Assembly: GCF_900105395.1 (NCBI RefSeq)
Contig: NZ_LT629775.1
Span: forward strand, 9,389,501-9,453,500
DNA length: 64,000 nucleotides
Source of the DNA: Streptomyces sp. TLI_053
GTDB taxonomy: Bacteria; Actinomycetota; Actinomycetes; Streptomycetales; Streptomycetaceae
Direction: 5' to 3'
Part shown: positions 21,026-29,608 of the stretch, one piece after another
Position numbering within the stretch: position 1 is the stretch's first letter
How the letters are laid out: the number at the start of each line of letters is the position of its first letter
The notes under the pieces: generated by a model
Seen by the model: only the letters and a program-made list of their open reading frames with translations
The model's database searches: none
What the model was told of the DNA's origin: nothing
Position numbers and translations under genes: made by a program

Positions 21026-21610
21026 TCAGAACGCCTCGAAGCTCGGCTCGACCGGTCGTCCGGTCTCGCCGCGCTCCCGCAGTTCGTCCAGGTCTTCCGG
21101 CTCCAGGAACTCCCGGGCGGCCGGGTCGATCCCGTGCTGCGGTTCCACGTAGCGCAGGCTCTCGACGAAGGCGAGGACGAAGTCGGTGAACGTCCCGTCG
21201 AAGACCTCCGGGTCGCCCCCGTTGATGTTCGTGACGATCTTCCAGCGATCCGGGTCCGGGTCGCACGGCCAGAAGAAGTGCTCGTCGCCGCCGTAGTCGT
21301 ACCCCCAGGAGATCAGGCCGCCCGGTGCGGGGTGGAACCGGAAGGGGTAATCGGCCGGGTCGCGTCGCCACGACCGACCGAACGACTCGTGGATCCCGCG
21401 CATCCGGTCCAGCAGGGGGCTGGACCCGCGGGGATGGAACACCACGAGCTCCCCGCAGACCAATCCGGTGCCGTAGGCGTCGAGGAAGGCCTTGAACTCC
21501 CCGGGCAGCGCTGAGCCGACATAGTCCTCGACCTCGGCCCAGTCGTTGGCGGCCACCGCTCGGCCCGGCGGCGGGCCGAACAGTCGCACCAGGTCGTCCA
21601 GGCCAGCCAT
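21026..21610 (-). CDS. SMI1/KNR4 (SUKH) family protein
   Basis: 194 residues; conserved features VEDYVGSALPGEFKAFLDAYGTGL, LISWGYDYGGDEHFFWPCDPDPDRWKI and FTDFVLAFVESLRYVEPQ... are typical of actinomycete SUKH proteins. Acidic overall. Faces the other SUKH gene tail to tail with about 110 bp between them. Immunity-type function possible, no partner toxin visible. SD GGTGGGG just upstream of ATG 21610. Confidence 0.85.
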   Translation of the reverse strand: MAGLDDLVRLFGPPPGRAVAANDWAEVEDYVGSALPGEFKAFLDAYGTGLVCGELVVFHPRGSSPLLDRMRGIHESFGRSWRRDPADYPFRFHPAPGGLISWGYDYGGDEHFFWPCDPDPDRWKIVTNINGGDPEVFDGTFTDFVLAFVESLRYVEPQHGIDPAAREFLEPEDLDELRERGETGRPVEPSFEAF

Positions 21611-21720
21611 CTACCCCACCCGCTTGATCTTGGCTTGTCGGCGGCAGAGCCTGTCAGGCTCGGCCGCAGGGCGCAAGCGGAGCGGGACCGGTACCCCTGC
21701 CCGCTACGGGCGTACCTGCG

Positions 21721-22074
21721 TCAACCGCACAGCCGTCGTCGGGCCAGGCCCAGCGTGACCTCGGTGGTGTCGCTCCAGGAGCAGACCTCCAGCGAGGAGA
21801 GGTAGCCGCCCTCGGCGAAGACCAGGACCTCGCCGGGACAATCACCGTTCTTCAGCAGGATCTGGGCATCGGCGACGATCACGTCGGGCGTCGGCGGTGC
21901 CGGCCGGACCGTGGCGGTGTCGAGGTCGAAACAGGCTGTGCCGCAGCCGCACGTGCAGCGCCCGCTGACACTCAGGTGGGGTATCTGGGCGCGGAGTGCC
22001 ACGCGGACCGGATCGTCGCCGTCGAGGAGGACACCGAGGACATCGGCCACGTCGGAAGGAAGGCCATCGGTCAT
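21721..22074 (-). CDS. Small cysteine-motif protein, function unknown
   Basis: 117 residues, not recognised as a named family. It contains RCTCGCGTACFDLD (Cys pair CxCGCxxxC, possible metal site), then a hydrophobic beta-rich stretch VLVFAEGGYLSSLEVCSWSD. Third-position GC bias supports coding. Start at ATG 22074 (MTDGLPSDVADVLGVLL); SD is weak. Ends at TGA 21721-21723. Confidence 0.6.
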   Translation of the reverse strand: MTDGLPSDVADVLGVLLDGDDPVRVALRAQIPHLSVSGRCTCGCGTACFDLDTATVRPAPPTPDVIVADAQILLKNGDCPGEVLVFAEGGYLSSLEVCSWSDTTEVTLGLARRRLCG

Positions 22075-22304
22075 GGCCGCACCATATCCGAACTGTGGTC
22101 TTCTCATCCTGGTGGAACAGGGATACGGGGGCCGGGCTTTCGCGCTTGGGGGTGTGGCGCCGCCGAACTCCGCGACAGGCCCGGTGCGTTGCAGGCGGTA
22201 GTGCCGCTCCGGCGCGACTGCCCGCGCGGCAGGTCGGTGGCCACCCGGCGTCCGAGTCCGCCTGCTCCTGGCAGGCGGGGCTGCGTCGAGGCAGAATGAT
22301 CGCC

Positions 22305-22649
22305 ATGACGACTTGAAGAGCACCCGCGGGCCGGAAGTCCTGGCGCAAGCGAGGTGACGGCTGGTCGGTCCTCGACGGCGTCCGCCGGCTCTGCGCCGTT
22401 TGCCACGAGCCGGTCCGGTCCTACGTGTACCGCCTCCGCCCGCCCGAATCCTCCGGCTTCGAGCGTTGCGTCGCTCTCGCCTGGTGCTCGGGATGCCGGA
22501 TCTGGTCGAGCAGCACGGTCCACGTTCCGCGCGGTCAGGTCCTGGTCGACGCCCTGGCATCGCTGCCCGCCGCCGACCGCGACCTGCTGCACCGGAAGGA
22601 GGCCGTGATGGTCGACCGCCTCGACGGTCGGGGCGTCGGTCAGCGGTGA
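22305..22649 (+). pseudogene. Small Cys-rich protein gene with TGA at codon 4
   Basis: Reading from ATG 22305 gives M-T-T-stop (TGA 22314-22316) and then continues open and coding-like for about 110 codons: basic KSWRKRGDGWSVLDGVRRL, two CxxC-type pairs (LCAVCHEP and WCSGC, zinc-ribbon-like) and VPRGQVLVDALASLPAADRDLLH. No alternative ATG/GTG/TTG occurs in frame until GTG 22425, which would remove the first Cys pair. Most likely a nonsense mutation; less likely expression from 22425 only. Function unknown. Confidence 0.5.
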
Positions 22650-22806
22650 GGTGCGCAGTGACCTCTGACGGTACTGCGACTCGGGACCCAGGTATTGACC
22701 TGCGCTTCCCGCTCCGCTGACGACGGGCCCGGACGGCCGGGGTGGTGACAACGGCCGCCGGCCCCACACTCCGACGGAGCTTGGGCGGTTCCGTGCGGGG
22801 AAGTGG

Positions 22807-22955
22807 TCATCCGGTGGGCCGGACGGCGTCCTTGGGCACCCTCTCGTACGCCTCCAGAACTCACACAGGATGTCCTCGACCTGCCACGCCTTCCAGGTGC
22901 GGAGGGCATCGGGGAGTTGCTCATGCAGCAGCCACTCGATCCTGGGGCGGTCCAC
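22807..22955 (-). pseudogene. Short protein gene with probable 1-base frameshift
   Basis: GTG 22955 has an excellent SD (GGAAGGAG, 6 nt) and codes DRPRIEWLLHEQLPDALRTW..., through DILCEF. The frame then loses coding character (WRRTRGCPR), while the neighbouring frame continues sensibly as LEAYERVPKDAVRPTG and stops at 22807-22809. Restoring one base in TTCTGGAG would give a protein of about 50 residues. Frameshift mutation or sequencing error. Confidence 0.5.
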
Positions 22956-23274
22956 AATATTCTCCTTCCACGTCCGACCCTGCCGACGGCCCCGGCCGAT
23001 CGTACTTTCGAGCTGTTGACCGGCACGGCCCCCGGTGGCGGTACGGACCCGGGGCCGGCAGGTCCGGCACCGTCCATCGTCGGACTCGCCGACGGACATC
23101 GGGGTCCGCGATGCCCTCGCGGAGACGAAGCGCGCGCCGACCGTGGCCGGTCGGCGTGTCAAGCGTGTACTCGCGGCGGACGCCCGCCGAGACCTGCTCC
23201 CGAGATCTCGCTCGAGAATGTCAGTGGTTCGTGCAAGTGTTCTCCCTGCTCACCCCACTTGACCGGAGATCTCT
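22956..23274. other. Intergenic, promoter region only
   Basis: 319 bp between the short minus-strand gene and the lipoprotein gene. No convincing coding potential; presumably divergent promoters. The last 20 bp supply the SD (GGAG) of the lipoprotein. Confidence 0.4.
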
Positions 23275-24186
23275 GTGACGATCCGCCGTACCACCCTGAT
23301 TGCCGCTGCCACGGTGCTCGCCCTGTCCGCCGTGGCCGCCTGCAACGACGACACGTCCGCCCCGTCGGCTGCGGGCGGCCCCGTCGCGCAGAGCGCGAAC
23401 GCGAGCGGCACTCCGAGTGCAACCACGCCGACCGCGACGCCGACGCCGACCGCGACGCCGACCGCGACGCCCACGCCCACCGCGACCCCGACGCCCACCG
23501 CGACCCCGAGTCCCGCGGGTGCGCCGGTCGACGCCTCCGGTGCGTTCGACCCGGCGGTGGCCCTGGCGAACCCCGACCGGACGCCCTATGCCGCGACGCT
23601 GAACATGAAGACGACCGCGACCGCGAACGGTCAGGGAACCGTGATGACCGCGACCGGCCGGACCAACGTCAACACGCCGGGCCACGAGGGCCGGACCGAG
23701 ACGAGGATGACACTCGGCGGCAGCGACGAACCCATTCTCTGGATGGAGTCGGTCAACACCGGCAACGGCATCTTCATGCGCGACAAGACCAAGCCGGGCA
23801 GCACCTGGGGCCCGACCGGCGACAGCGAGGACGCCACGGACGACAACGGTGCGGGCCTCTACGCCAAGGCCCTCGTCGACGCCGGCCCAGCCGCCCGCAA
23901 GGGGATGGAGCAGAAGAGTGGGGTCCCGGCCTTCCACCTCGGGGCCCGCCTGACGGCTGCCCAGATCAAGGCCATCGACCCCGAGGAACACCGGAACATG
24001 ACCGAGAAGGGCGTCGCCGCGAAGGACTACGACGTCTGGATCGACCGGGCCGGCCGTATCGTGGCCCAGACGCAGTCCATGAAGATACCCAAGGACGGCA
24101 CCACCGTCACGAGCGTCATCACCGTGACGTACAGCGACTTCGGGCCCCGCGAGACCTTCACCGTGCCGACCACCGGAGCCAGCTGA
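23275..24186 (+). CDS. Secreted lipoprotein with Thr-Pro-Ala linker
   Basis: 303 residues. Lipoprotein signal peptide with lipobox LSAVAAC (Cys about 23), then a low-complexity Thr/Pro/Ala stalk and a beta-rich globular domain (about 95-300) rich in TMTATGRTN-type strands, resembling the LolA/LppX-like fold of actinobacterial lipoproteins (ALNMKTTATANGQG, EPILWMESVNTGNGIFMRD, YDVWIDRAGRI). Anchored on the outer face of the membrane; lipid or small hydrophobic ligand handling is a guess. GTG start with GGAG SD; strong palindromic terminator downstream. Confidence 0.85.
   Translation: MTIRRTTLIAAATVLALSAVAACNDDTSAPSAAGGPVAQSANASGTPSATTPTATPTPTATPTATPTPTATPTPTATPSPAGAPVDASGAFDPAVALANPDRTPYAATLNMKTTATANGQGTVMTATGRTNVNTPGHEGRTETRMTLGGSDEPILWMESVNTGNGIFMRDKTKPGSTWGPTGDSEDATDDNGAGLYAKALVDAGPAARKGMEQKSGVPAFHLGARLTAAQIKAIDPEEHRNMTEKGVAAKDYDVWIDRAGRIVAQTQSMKIPKDGTTVTSVITVTYSDFGPRETFTVPTTGAS
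23422..23514 (+). repeat. Thr-Pro/Ala coding tandem repeat
   Basis: Degenerate 6-bp ACN-CCN and ACC-GCG units repeated through the lipoprotein stalk; likely to vary in length by slippage. Confidence 0.7.
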
Positions 24187-24329
24187 CCCGGCACCCGCGC
24201 CGGCCGTGACCCGCGCCGGCCGTGACCCGGCCCGGCGGAGCCCGACTTCCGTCGTTCTCGCGATGGATTCACGGGCAACGTGACCGAAGGACGGACCGCC
24301 CGGGCAACGGAACGTCGAACCGGACCTCC

Positions 24330-24375
24330 CCACCGGTCCGGAAGTGTGCGGGCCCGCACACTTCCGGACCGGTGG
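24330..24375. terminator. 46-bp perfect palindrome
   Basis: A perfect palindrome of 23-bp half-sites centred on GGGCCC (24350-24355), 144 bp after the lipoprotein stop. It can fold into a very stable hairpin. The rest of 24187-24562 holds two copies of GTGACCCGCGCCGGCC near 24191-24230 and a weak 35-codon minus-strand frame (24379-24486) that I do not call. Confidence 0.7.
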
Positions 24376-24562
24376 ATGTCAGCCTGCCGAGTGTCGGCGT
24401 TCGGCCCCGTCGGGCGGCCCCGTCAGCTTGACCGCCGGGCCCGCGCAGGTGCCGCCGGTGCGCCCACACGGGTGAATTCCTGTCACCACCGGGTGAGCCG
24501 GGCGTGCTTCGGGGGCGGTCGGAGGAGTTGGCTGGGGCCCACTCCTCGGGAAGGTTCGTTGT

Positions 24563-24991
24563 ATGCGGTGTGCGCCCCGGCACTGGCACTCCGTGGTCCG
24601 GTGTGCCGTGACGGCGCTGCTGGGCGCCGCACTGGTCCTGCTGGGCGGGGCGGATGCCGCCGAGGCCCGGCCGTGGGTGGCCGGTGCGCACTGCGTCACT
24701 GTCCAGGAGGCTCCGGTCGGGGGAGCGGATCCGCTGCCGCTGGTCGCCCCGAGCACCGACGAGTGCCCCGAACCCGCCGAGCGTCGTCGGAGCCACGGGA
24801 CCGTCCCGGTGCACTCCGGTGCCCACCGCGCGGGACCGGCGTGCGTGGCGGGGTGCGGGCAGCCGCCGCTGCCTCCGGGTGAGGCGTACGCGGGGCACGA
24901 TCCTGCCCGGACCGCCTCGCCCACGACCAGGTGTTCCGGACGGACCGGGACCGAGGCCATCGGTGCACGAGGTGTGGTCCTGCGCTGCTGA
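24563..24991 (+). CDS. Small secreted Cys-containing protein, unknown
   Basis: 142 residues with a clear N-terminal signal peptide (basic start, then VTALLGAALVLLGGADAAEA with probable cleavage near 33). The mature part is Pro/Gly/Ala-rich with about six cysteines (GAHCVTVQ, TDECPEP, PACVAGCGQ, TRCSGR, final Cys) and no recognisable domain. SD GGAAGG 8 nt before ATG. Function unknown; disulphide-bonded extracellular peptide possible. Confidence 0.55.
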   Translation: MRCAPRHWHSVVRCAVTALLGAALVLLGGADAAEARPWVAGAHCVTVQEAPVGGADPLPLVAPSTDECPEPAERRRSHGTVPVHSGAHRAGPACVAGCGQPPLPPGEAYAGHDPARTASPTTRCSGRTGTEAIGARGVVLRC

Positions 24992-25100
24992 GAGGGCCCG
25001 CCGGGCGACTTCGGCTCCACGCGCCGCGCGACACGGCGGTGCGGGGCCCGGCCCGGCTTCCTGCGTCCCCTCTTTCATGCCGTACCGCAGGAGATCCACC

Positions 25101-25352
25101 ATGCCCTTCGACGTCTTCTCCGCCATCGGCGCCATCGTGCGCGCCGAAGCCACCCGGACCACCGAGCACGGTCCGTCGCACCCGTCCGACCTGTCCCACC
25201 CGTCGGGCGAGGGCGCTGCCGCCCACCCCGCCGAACTGCGGACGGCCGAGAACCCGGACCTGGAGGCGCTACAGGGGCCCGCCGCCGAACCCGTCCCCCA
25301 GGCCGGAGCCCTGCCCCCGGCTGCGCCCCTGCAGCCCGGTCTGACCGCCTGA
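25101..25352 (+). CDS. Small acidic Ala/Pro-rich protein, unknown
   Basis: 83 residues from ATG 25101, preceded at 8 nt by AGGAG. Starts MPFDVFSAIGAIVRAEATRT and then becomes His/Ser/Pro/Ala/Glu-rich and presumably disordered. No family recognised. It is followed 5 bp later by a strong hairpin shared with the large STAND-like gene. Confidence 0.55.
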   Translation: MPFDVFSAIGAIVRAEATRTTEHGPSHPSDLSHPSGEGAAAHPAELRTAENPDLEALQGPAAEPVPQAGALPPAAPLQPGLTA

Positions 25353-25356
25353 ACAC

Positions 25357-25404
25357 CCTCGGGGTCGGGCGGGCCGGGCTCTCGCGGCCCGCCCGACCCC
25401 GAGG
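25357..25404. terminator. Perfect bidirectional hairpin
   Basis: 20-bp perfect arms (25357-25376 and 25385-25404), 8-nt loop, between the convergent small gene (stop 25352) and the large minus-strand gene (stop 25474). Confidence 0.85.
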
Positions 25405-25473
25405 TGTCCGGCCGGACGGGGAGAGGTCGGGCGTGCTTCACCGGGCGGCGGGCCTTCGGAGCGCTCGGGTCCG

Positions 25474-28400
25474 TCACTCCGGTTCGCCGACGGCGCGGCG
25501 GAGGTGGTGGTACTGCCACCGGTAGCCCGGTTCCAGGTCGGGGACGGCGGCGCGGACGCACCACAGGACGTCCGAGATCTCCGGGGCGTTCAAGGCGGGG
25601 TCCAGGTCGCCGAGCCGGCGGAGCAGCAGCGGATCGGCGGTCAGCAGCAGGTCCAGGGCCGCCTCGTCGTGCTGTTGCCGGCGGTGCAGCAGCCGGACGC
25701 GCAGCGCTCCGCAGAGGACGGCGTCGAGGCGGCGGTTCCAACCGGCGGTGTCGATCCGGTCGAGCAGCCCCAGTGCACCGCTGTCGTCGCCGGCTCGATC
25801 GAGGCGGCGGGCGAGCACATGGCGCGCGCCGAGGTCGCCGTCGTCGACGGCCTGCCGCAGTTCGTCGTCCGCGCGGTCCGGGCCGGCGAGCGCGTCGTAG
25901 TGGGCGGCGAGCGCGGTCCACATGCCCTGGGTCGACTCCTCCCAACCGGACGCGCGCTTGTCCTCCCAGCGCTCGTTGTGGATGAGCTCGCGGCAGACGG
26001 GCTCCATCGCCGGCAGCCGATGGAGCGCCATCAGGGCGGCGGTGACCTGTCCGCAGGGCGGTGGAGCGATCTCGCCGTGGCGGCGGACCAGTCCGATGGC
26101 CCGTTCGGTGTCCTCGGTGCGCCCGGTGTCGAGGAGCAGCCGGATCAGCCGGTTGACGGGGCGTCGGGGCGCGGTGCCGATGAGCCGGTGGAGCAGCCGC
26201 TGTGCCTGGGCGGGACCGTCGGGCCGGTGGAGGAGCGTCTCGGCCAGTACCGGGCCGAGCGACGACTCGCCCGCCTCGAAGGCGTGGTGTGCGACGGCCT
26301 CGGCCTCCGGCCACCGACCGAGCCGGACGTGTGCCAGGACGTGGTAGCCGAGTTCGAGCTGGGGCCACGGCACGATCGTCGGGAAGGGCCGGCAGCGGTC
26401 CAGCAGTTCGTGCCACCGGCCGGCCCGGCGGAAGTACTCCAGGACCGGCAGGTCGTGGCCGGTGCGTCGGGCTTCCTGCTCTGCCTCGGCCTCGGTGAAG
26501 TCGCGGGCGGCCGGCCCCGGATGCAACTCGTGGAACATCGCGGCCAGGTACCGGTCGAGCTGTTCGGTGGGCCGTGGGTCGAGGTGTTCGGGGACATTCC
26601 CGAACTCCCGTGCGAGTGCGGGAGAGAAGTCCTCGCCGTCGCTGGGGACCGGTGGCAGCGCGGGCGCGGCGATGCGGCGGGCGATCGCGCGCCGCCGCTC
26701 CAGGACGTCGGCGACGCCCGCGGCCCCGTCGGCCAGCGCTTGGTGCAGCAGTGGTTCGAGTTCGTCGCGCCGGCCGTGGGAGGAGAGGAAGAACAGCAGG
26801 TGGCTCCAGCCGTACAGGGACCGGCCGTGGTCCCACTCGGCCGCCGACCGAACGAGGCGCTCCCTCTCGGAGACGAACGGGTCCTGGGCGTCGAGCCGGC
26901 CCTCGGCATGCTCCGTCGCGGGCCGCCGGTGCGCCGGCTGGGACAGCGAGGCGATCCGTCGGCGCCACCACTGCCACGACGACGAGCCGTTGGGGGAGGT
27001 GTTGCGCAGCACGACGGCCGGGAAGGGGAGGGTGAGCCGCTGCCCGCGATCGCTCCAGCGGAGCCGTTTCACGGCCCGTAGCTCGGCATTCAGCGTGTGC
27101 CGGGCCGGGCCGTTCGAGTTCCGCTCGAGGAGCAGACGTTCCAGGTCGGTCCAGCGCGCGCACGCCGTCAGGGCCGCGAAGAGGCCGGCCGGCTCGCGGC
27201 GGGGCCCGGTGACGTCGGTGTCCGCGATCCAGCGGTCGAGGACCTCGTCGTACCGGCCGCAGTCGACCAGGTACGCGTTCAGGTCGTCCCGCCATCCGCT
27301 CGACCGTTCCGCCCGCCGCAGGACGGCCTCCGCCGGGGAAGCCTCACCCCGGTCCAGGTGGAGCCGGCCGAGCCGCCGCGCCGCGTCGGCGGCGACGTCG
27401 GCCACCTCGCTGTCCAGTGCCTTGCCCAGGGCGGCCTCCGCGGCGCTGCCGGCGAGCGCGTTCAGGGCCCGCTCGCCCAGGGTGAGCGCCGTCTCGGGGT
27501 CGGCCGCGGGGACCAGGGCGTGCCAGACCGCCTCCGGGACGGCCCGGCCGTGCTGGGCCTGGGCGTCGTCGACCAGGTAGTCGAACGCGCTCAGCGCGCG
27601 GCGGTCGTCGACGGAGGGGATCAGCAGTCGGCTGTAGCCGCGCCGGCGACGCGTCGACCAGGCGACGGCGGTGTCGAAGGACTCGGCCGTGACGTCGCCA
27701 CGCAGTTCGGCGGGCACGTACTGGGGCACGAGCCCGCGCAGCAGCTCGACGGGGACCGGGCGGTTCCATCCGGCGCGGACGCAGTCGACGGCGGCGTGGA
27801 CGAGCGCGGCGCCGACGAACTGACCGTCCGCGTCGCCGGTGTGCGCCGCCAGCAGGTCCCGAAGCTCCGGTCCGGCGGCGAGGAGTTCGGCGAGGCCGAA
27901 CCGGTTCGTCCCGGGAAGGGCGGTGGCGATGCGCGGGTCACCGTCGAGTCGCCCGGCGCGTCCGAGCTCGGCCGCCGTGAACAGCCGTTCCAGCACCACG
28001 GTGCGGGCGCGGCCCAGCAGGTCCTGGACCATCGGGAGGTCGCCCGCGGTGGCGACCGCGCGCTGCTGACCGTCGTGCGGTCCGGCCTCCTCGCCGTCGC
28101 CGCGCAGGGCGGCCCGCTCGCTGGACCTGATCGTGGCCAGGAGGACCGGGCGGCCCGGGTGGGCGAGCAGCCGGTCGAAGGCGTGCACGTGCGCGCCGCC
28201 CGGGCCGAGGTGCAGTTGGAGGTCGCTGAGCCACACCACGGTGCGGGACAGGTCGAACCGGGGATCGGCGAGCGGCGCGAGGTCCGCGGAGACGACGGGG
28301 ATCAGCAGCTGCCAGCCCGGCAGGCAGCTCCACATGGCCTCCGCCGCCGCCCGGGACTTGCCGGCCGCGGACGGCCCCTGGAGGAGCACGAGTCCGCCGT

Positions 28401-28980
28401 GGTCGCGCGCACGGCCGAGCTCCGCGCGCAGCTCGAGGTCGCGGTCGCGCTCGACGTAGCTGGGCAGTTCGGGATCCAGGACCACGTCGCCGCGGTACCC
28501 GCGCACGGGCGGTGCGGGGTGGATGCGCAGCAGGGCACGGTCCCGGACCGATCCGACCGACGGCAGGTCGCCGTCGGCCCCGAGGTGCGCGCGACCCCGC
28601 AGCAGCAGATGCCGCCGGGCCAGTTCGGCCGCCGACCGGTGGGTGCCGGTGACCTCGCGGCGTGCGGCGGCCTGCCGGTCGGCCTCCGCGGTCCGCGCCC
28701 GGTTCTGCTGGTCGGCGGCCTGCGCCCGGGAACGCATCGTCTCCCACGACCGGTCCGGTGCGATGCCGCAGGCCGTCAGGAGCTTGCCCAGGGTGCCGGT
28801 CGTCGGAGCCCGTACGCCCCGCAGCACTTCGCCGACCACCGTCTCGCCGAGTCCGGAGGCGGCGGCGAGCCCGGAGTTGGTCGGGAACCCCGCCGCCTCC
28901 GCGACCTCGCGCAGCCGCAGCGCCAGCTCGCGCACCGCCGCAGGTGCGGCCGGGTCGACCGCGCGGCGTCGTCGTGGCAT
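25474..28980 (-). CDS. HTH - P-loop NTPase - helical repeat protein (STAND-like)
   Basis: 1168 residues. N-terminal XRE-like helix-turn-helix (about 20-75: LREVAEAAGFPTNSGLAAAS..., VVGEVLRGVRAPTTGTLGKL), coiled basic linker, P-loop NTPase (about 175-420) with Walker A GPSAAGKS at 202-209, a Walker B-like TVVWLSDL and a sensor-like VLLATIRSSE, then some 700 residues of TPR-like helical hairpins to the C-terminus. This order matches signal-transduction ATPases with numerous domains, which act in regulation or antiphage defence. Target unknown. ATG 28980 chosen because upstream sequence is not coding. Divergent from a 45-aa hydrophobic peptide; hairpin beyond the stop. Confidence 0.82.
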   Translation of the reverse strand: MPRRRRAVDPAAPAAVRELALRLREVAEAAGFPTNSGLAAASGLGETVVGEVLRGVRAPTTGTLGKLLTACGIAPDRSWETMRSRAQAADQQNRARTAEADRQAAARREVTGTHRSAAELARRHLLLRGRAHLGADGDLPSVGSVRDRALLRIHPAPPVRGYRGDVVLDPELPSYVERDRDLELRAELGRARDHGGLVLLQGPSAAGKSRAAAEAMWSCLPGWQLLIPVVSADLAPLADPRFDLSRTVVWLSDLQLHLGPGGAHVHAFDRLLAHPGRPVLLATIRSSERAALRGDGEEAGPHDGQQRAVATAGDLPMVQDLLGRARTVVLERLFTAAELGRAGRLDGDPRIATALPGTNRFGLAELLAAGPELRDLLAAHTGDADGQFVGAALVHAAVDCVRAGWNRPVPVELLRGLVPQYVPAELRGDVTAESFDTAVAWSTRRRRGYSRLLIPSVDDRRALSAFDYLVDDAQAQHGRAVPEAVWHALVPAADPETALTLGERALNALAGSAAEAALGKALDSEVADVAADAARRLGRLHLDRGEASPAEAVLRRAERSSGWRDDLNAYLVDCGRYDEVLDRWIADTDVTGPRREPAGLFAALTACARWTDLERLLLERNSNGPARHTLNAELRAVKRLRWSDRGQRLTLPFPAVVLRNTSPNGSSSWQWWRRRIASLSQPAHRRPATEHAEGRLDAQDPFVSERERLVRSAAEWDHGRSLYGWSHLLFFLSSHGRRDELEPLLHQALADGAAGVADVLERRRAIARRIAAPALPPVPSDGEDFSPALAREFGNVPEHLDPRPTEQLDRYLAAMFHELHPGPAARDFTEAEAEQEARRTGHDLPVLEYFRRAGRWHELLDRCRPFPTIVPWPQLELGYHVLAHVRLGRWPEAEAVAHHAFEAGESSLGPVLAETLLHRPDGPAQAQRLLHRLIGTAPRRPVNRLIRLLLDTGRTEDTERAIGLVRRHGEIAPPPCGQVTAALMALHRLPAMEPVCRELIHNERWEDKRASGWEESTQGMWTALAAHYDALAGPDRADDELRQAVDDGDLGARHVLARRLDRAGDDSGALGLLDRIDTAGWNRRLDAVLCGALRVRLLHRRQQHDEAALDLLLTADPLLLRRLGDLDPALNAPEISDVLWCVRAAVPDLEPGYRWQYHHLRRAVGEPE

Positions 28981-29142
28981 CGAGACCCCCGATTCCCCGT
29001 GCGGAGAATCCGGTTCCCCGCGTGGACCACCCGTGATTCTCCGCGCATTCCCCGCTCCGTGCCAAGCGGACCGGACGGGGAACGTCCGCGCGGCGAGGCT
29101 CCTTTCACGGCCGGACGTTCCTGCCGCGGAAGGGAAGCGAAG

Positions 29143-29280
29143 ATGACCGTCCTCTCCGGACTCGCCCACGACCTGAGTGTGCTCCAGCCCGTGCTCACCC
29201 TCCTCCAGATCACCGTCGGCACGGCCAATGTCGTCCTGAGGCTCGTCGCTCTGCGGCGCACGCGGCGCGAGCAGGACTGA
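29143..29280 (+). CDS. 45-aa hydrophobic peptide
   Basis: ATG 29143 with SD AAGGGAAG. Sequence has one hydrophobic helix (LSVLQPVLTLLQITVGTANV) followed by a basic tail RRTRREQD, i.e. a single-span membrane peptide. Shares a 162-bp divergent promoter region with the STAND-like gene, which makes a functional link possible, but none is shown. Ended by a hairpin at 29305. Confidence 0.55.
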   Translation: MTVLSGLAHDLSVLQPVLTLLQITVGTANVVLRLVALRRTRREQD

Positions 29281-29304
29281 CCCCCGCTCGGGCGGGCCGG
29301 CCCG

Positions 29305-29335
29305 GGGGCACCCCTCCGCAGGGGCGGGGTGCCCC
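29305..29335 (+). terminator. Hairpin terminator
   Basis: GGGGCACCCC (29305-29314) and GGGGTGCCCC (29326-29335) form a perfect 10-bp stem 25 bp after the small peptide stop. Confidence 0.65.
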
Positions 29336-29478
29336 ACCCGGGTGAGTCGTGACCGCCTCCGCGGCCCCGCCCAAGTCGTCCGACGAGGACCCGGCATGAC
29401 GATTCGTCGGATCCGGGCACGTCATCGGGGCTCCGGTCCGGCGTGCCCGGTTTCGGCAAAGAGAAGGTAAAGGAAAAG

Positions 29479-29519
29479 TGGTCTGAACCTCTTGACTGGT
29501 TGGTCTGGACCTTTCTAGT
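29479..29519 (+). promoter_or_regulatory. Chitinase promoter with 12-bp direct repeats and DasR-like palindrome
   Basis: Direct repeats TGGTCTGAACCT (29479-29490) and TGGTCTGGACCT (29501-29512), 22 bp apart, match the repeats known in Streptomyces chitinase promoters. A promoter TTGACT (29492-29497) and TCTAGT (29514-29519), 16-bp spacer, overlaps the second repeat, whose core GGTCTGGACC is palindromic and resembles the DasR (GlcNAc-responsive repressor) site. Indicates repression relieved by chitin/GlcNAc catabolism. Confidence 0.8.
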
Positions 29520-29608
29520 CTCGCCGGAGCACCCTGCGGCGGACGTCGCGCAGTGTGCGGTCACGGACTCCCCCACCCCTGTCCGCCCCCACGTCGAGGA
29601 GCCCCCTC

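Noticed and set aside
22314..22316. TGA at codon 4 as selenocysteine
   Set aside because: No SECIS-like hairpin recognised nearby, and the position near the N-terminus has no redox motif; nonsense mutation is simpler.
23422..23514. CRISPR-like repeat in the lipoprotein gene
   Set aside because: Short in-frame Thr/Pro coding units without spacers.
24379..24486. 35-codon minus-strand ORF (MTGIHPCGRTGGTCAGP)
   Set aside because: Good codon bias but no SD and no recognisable family; mentioned only in the gap description.
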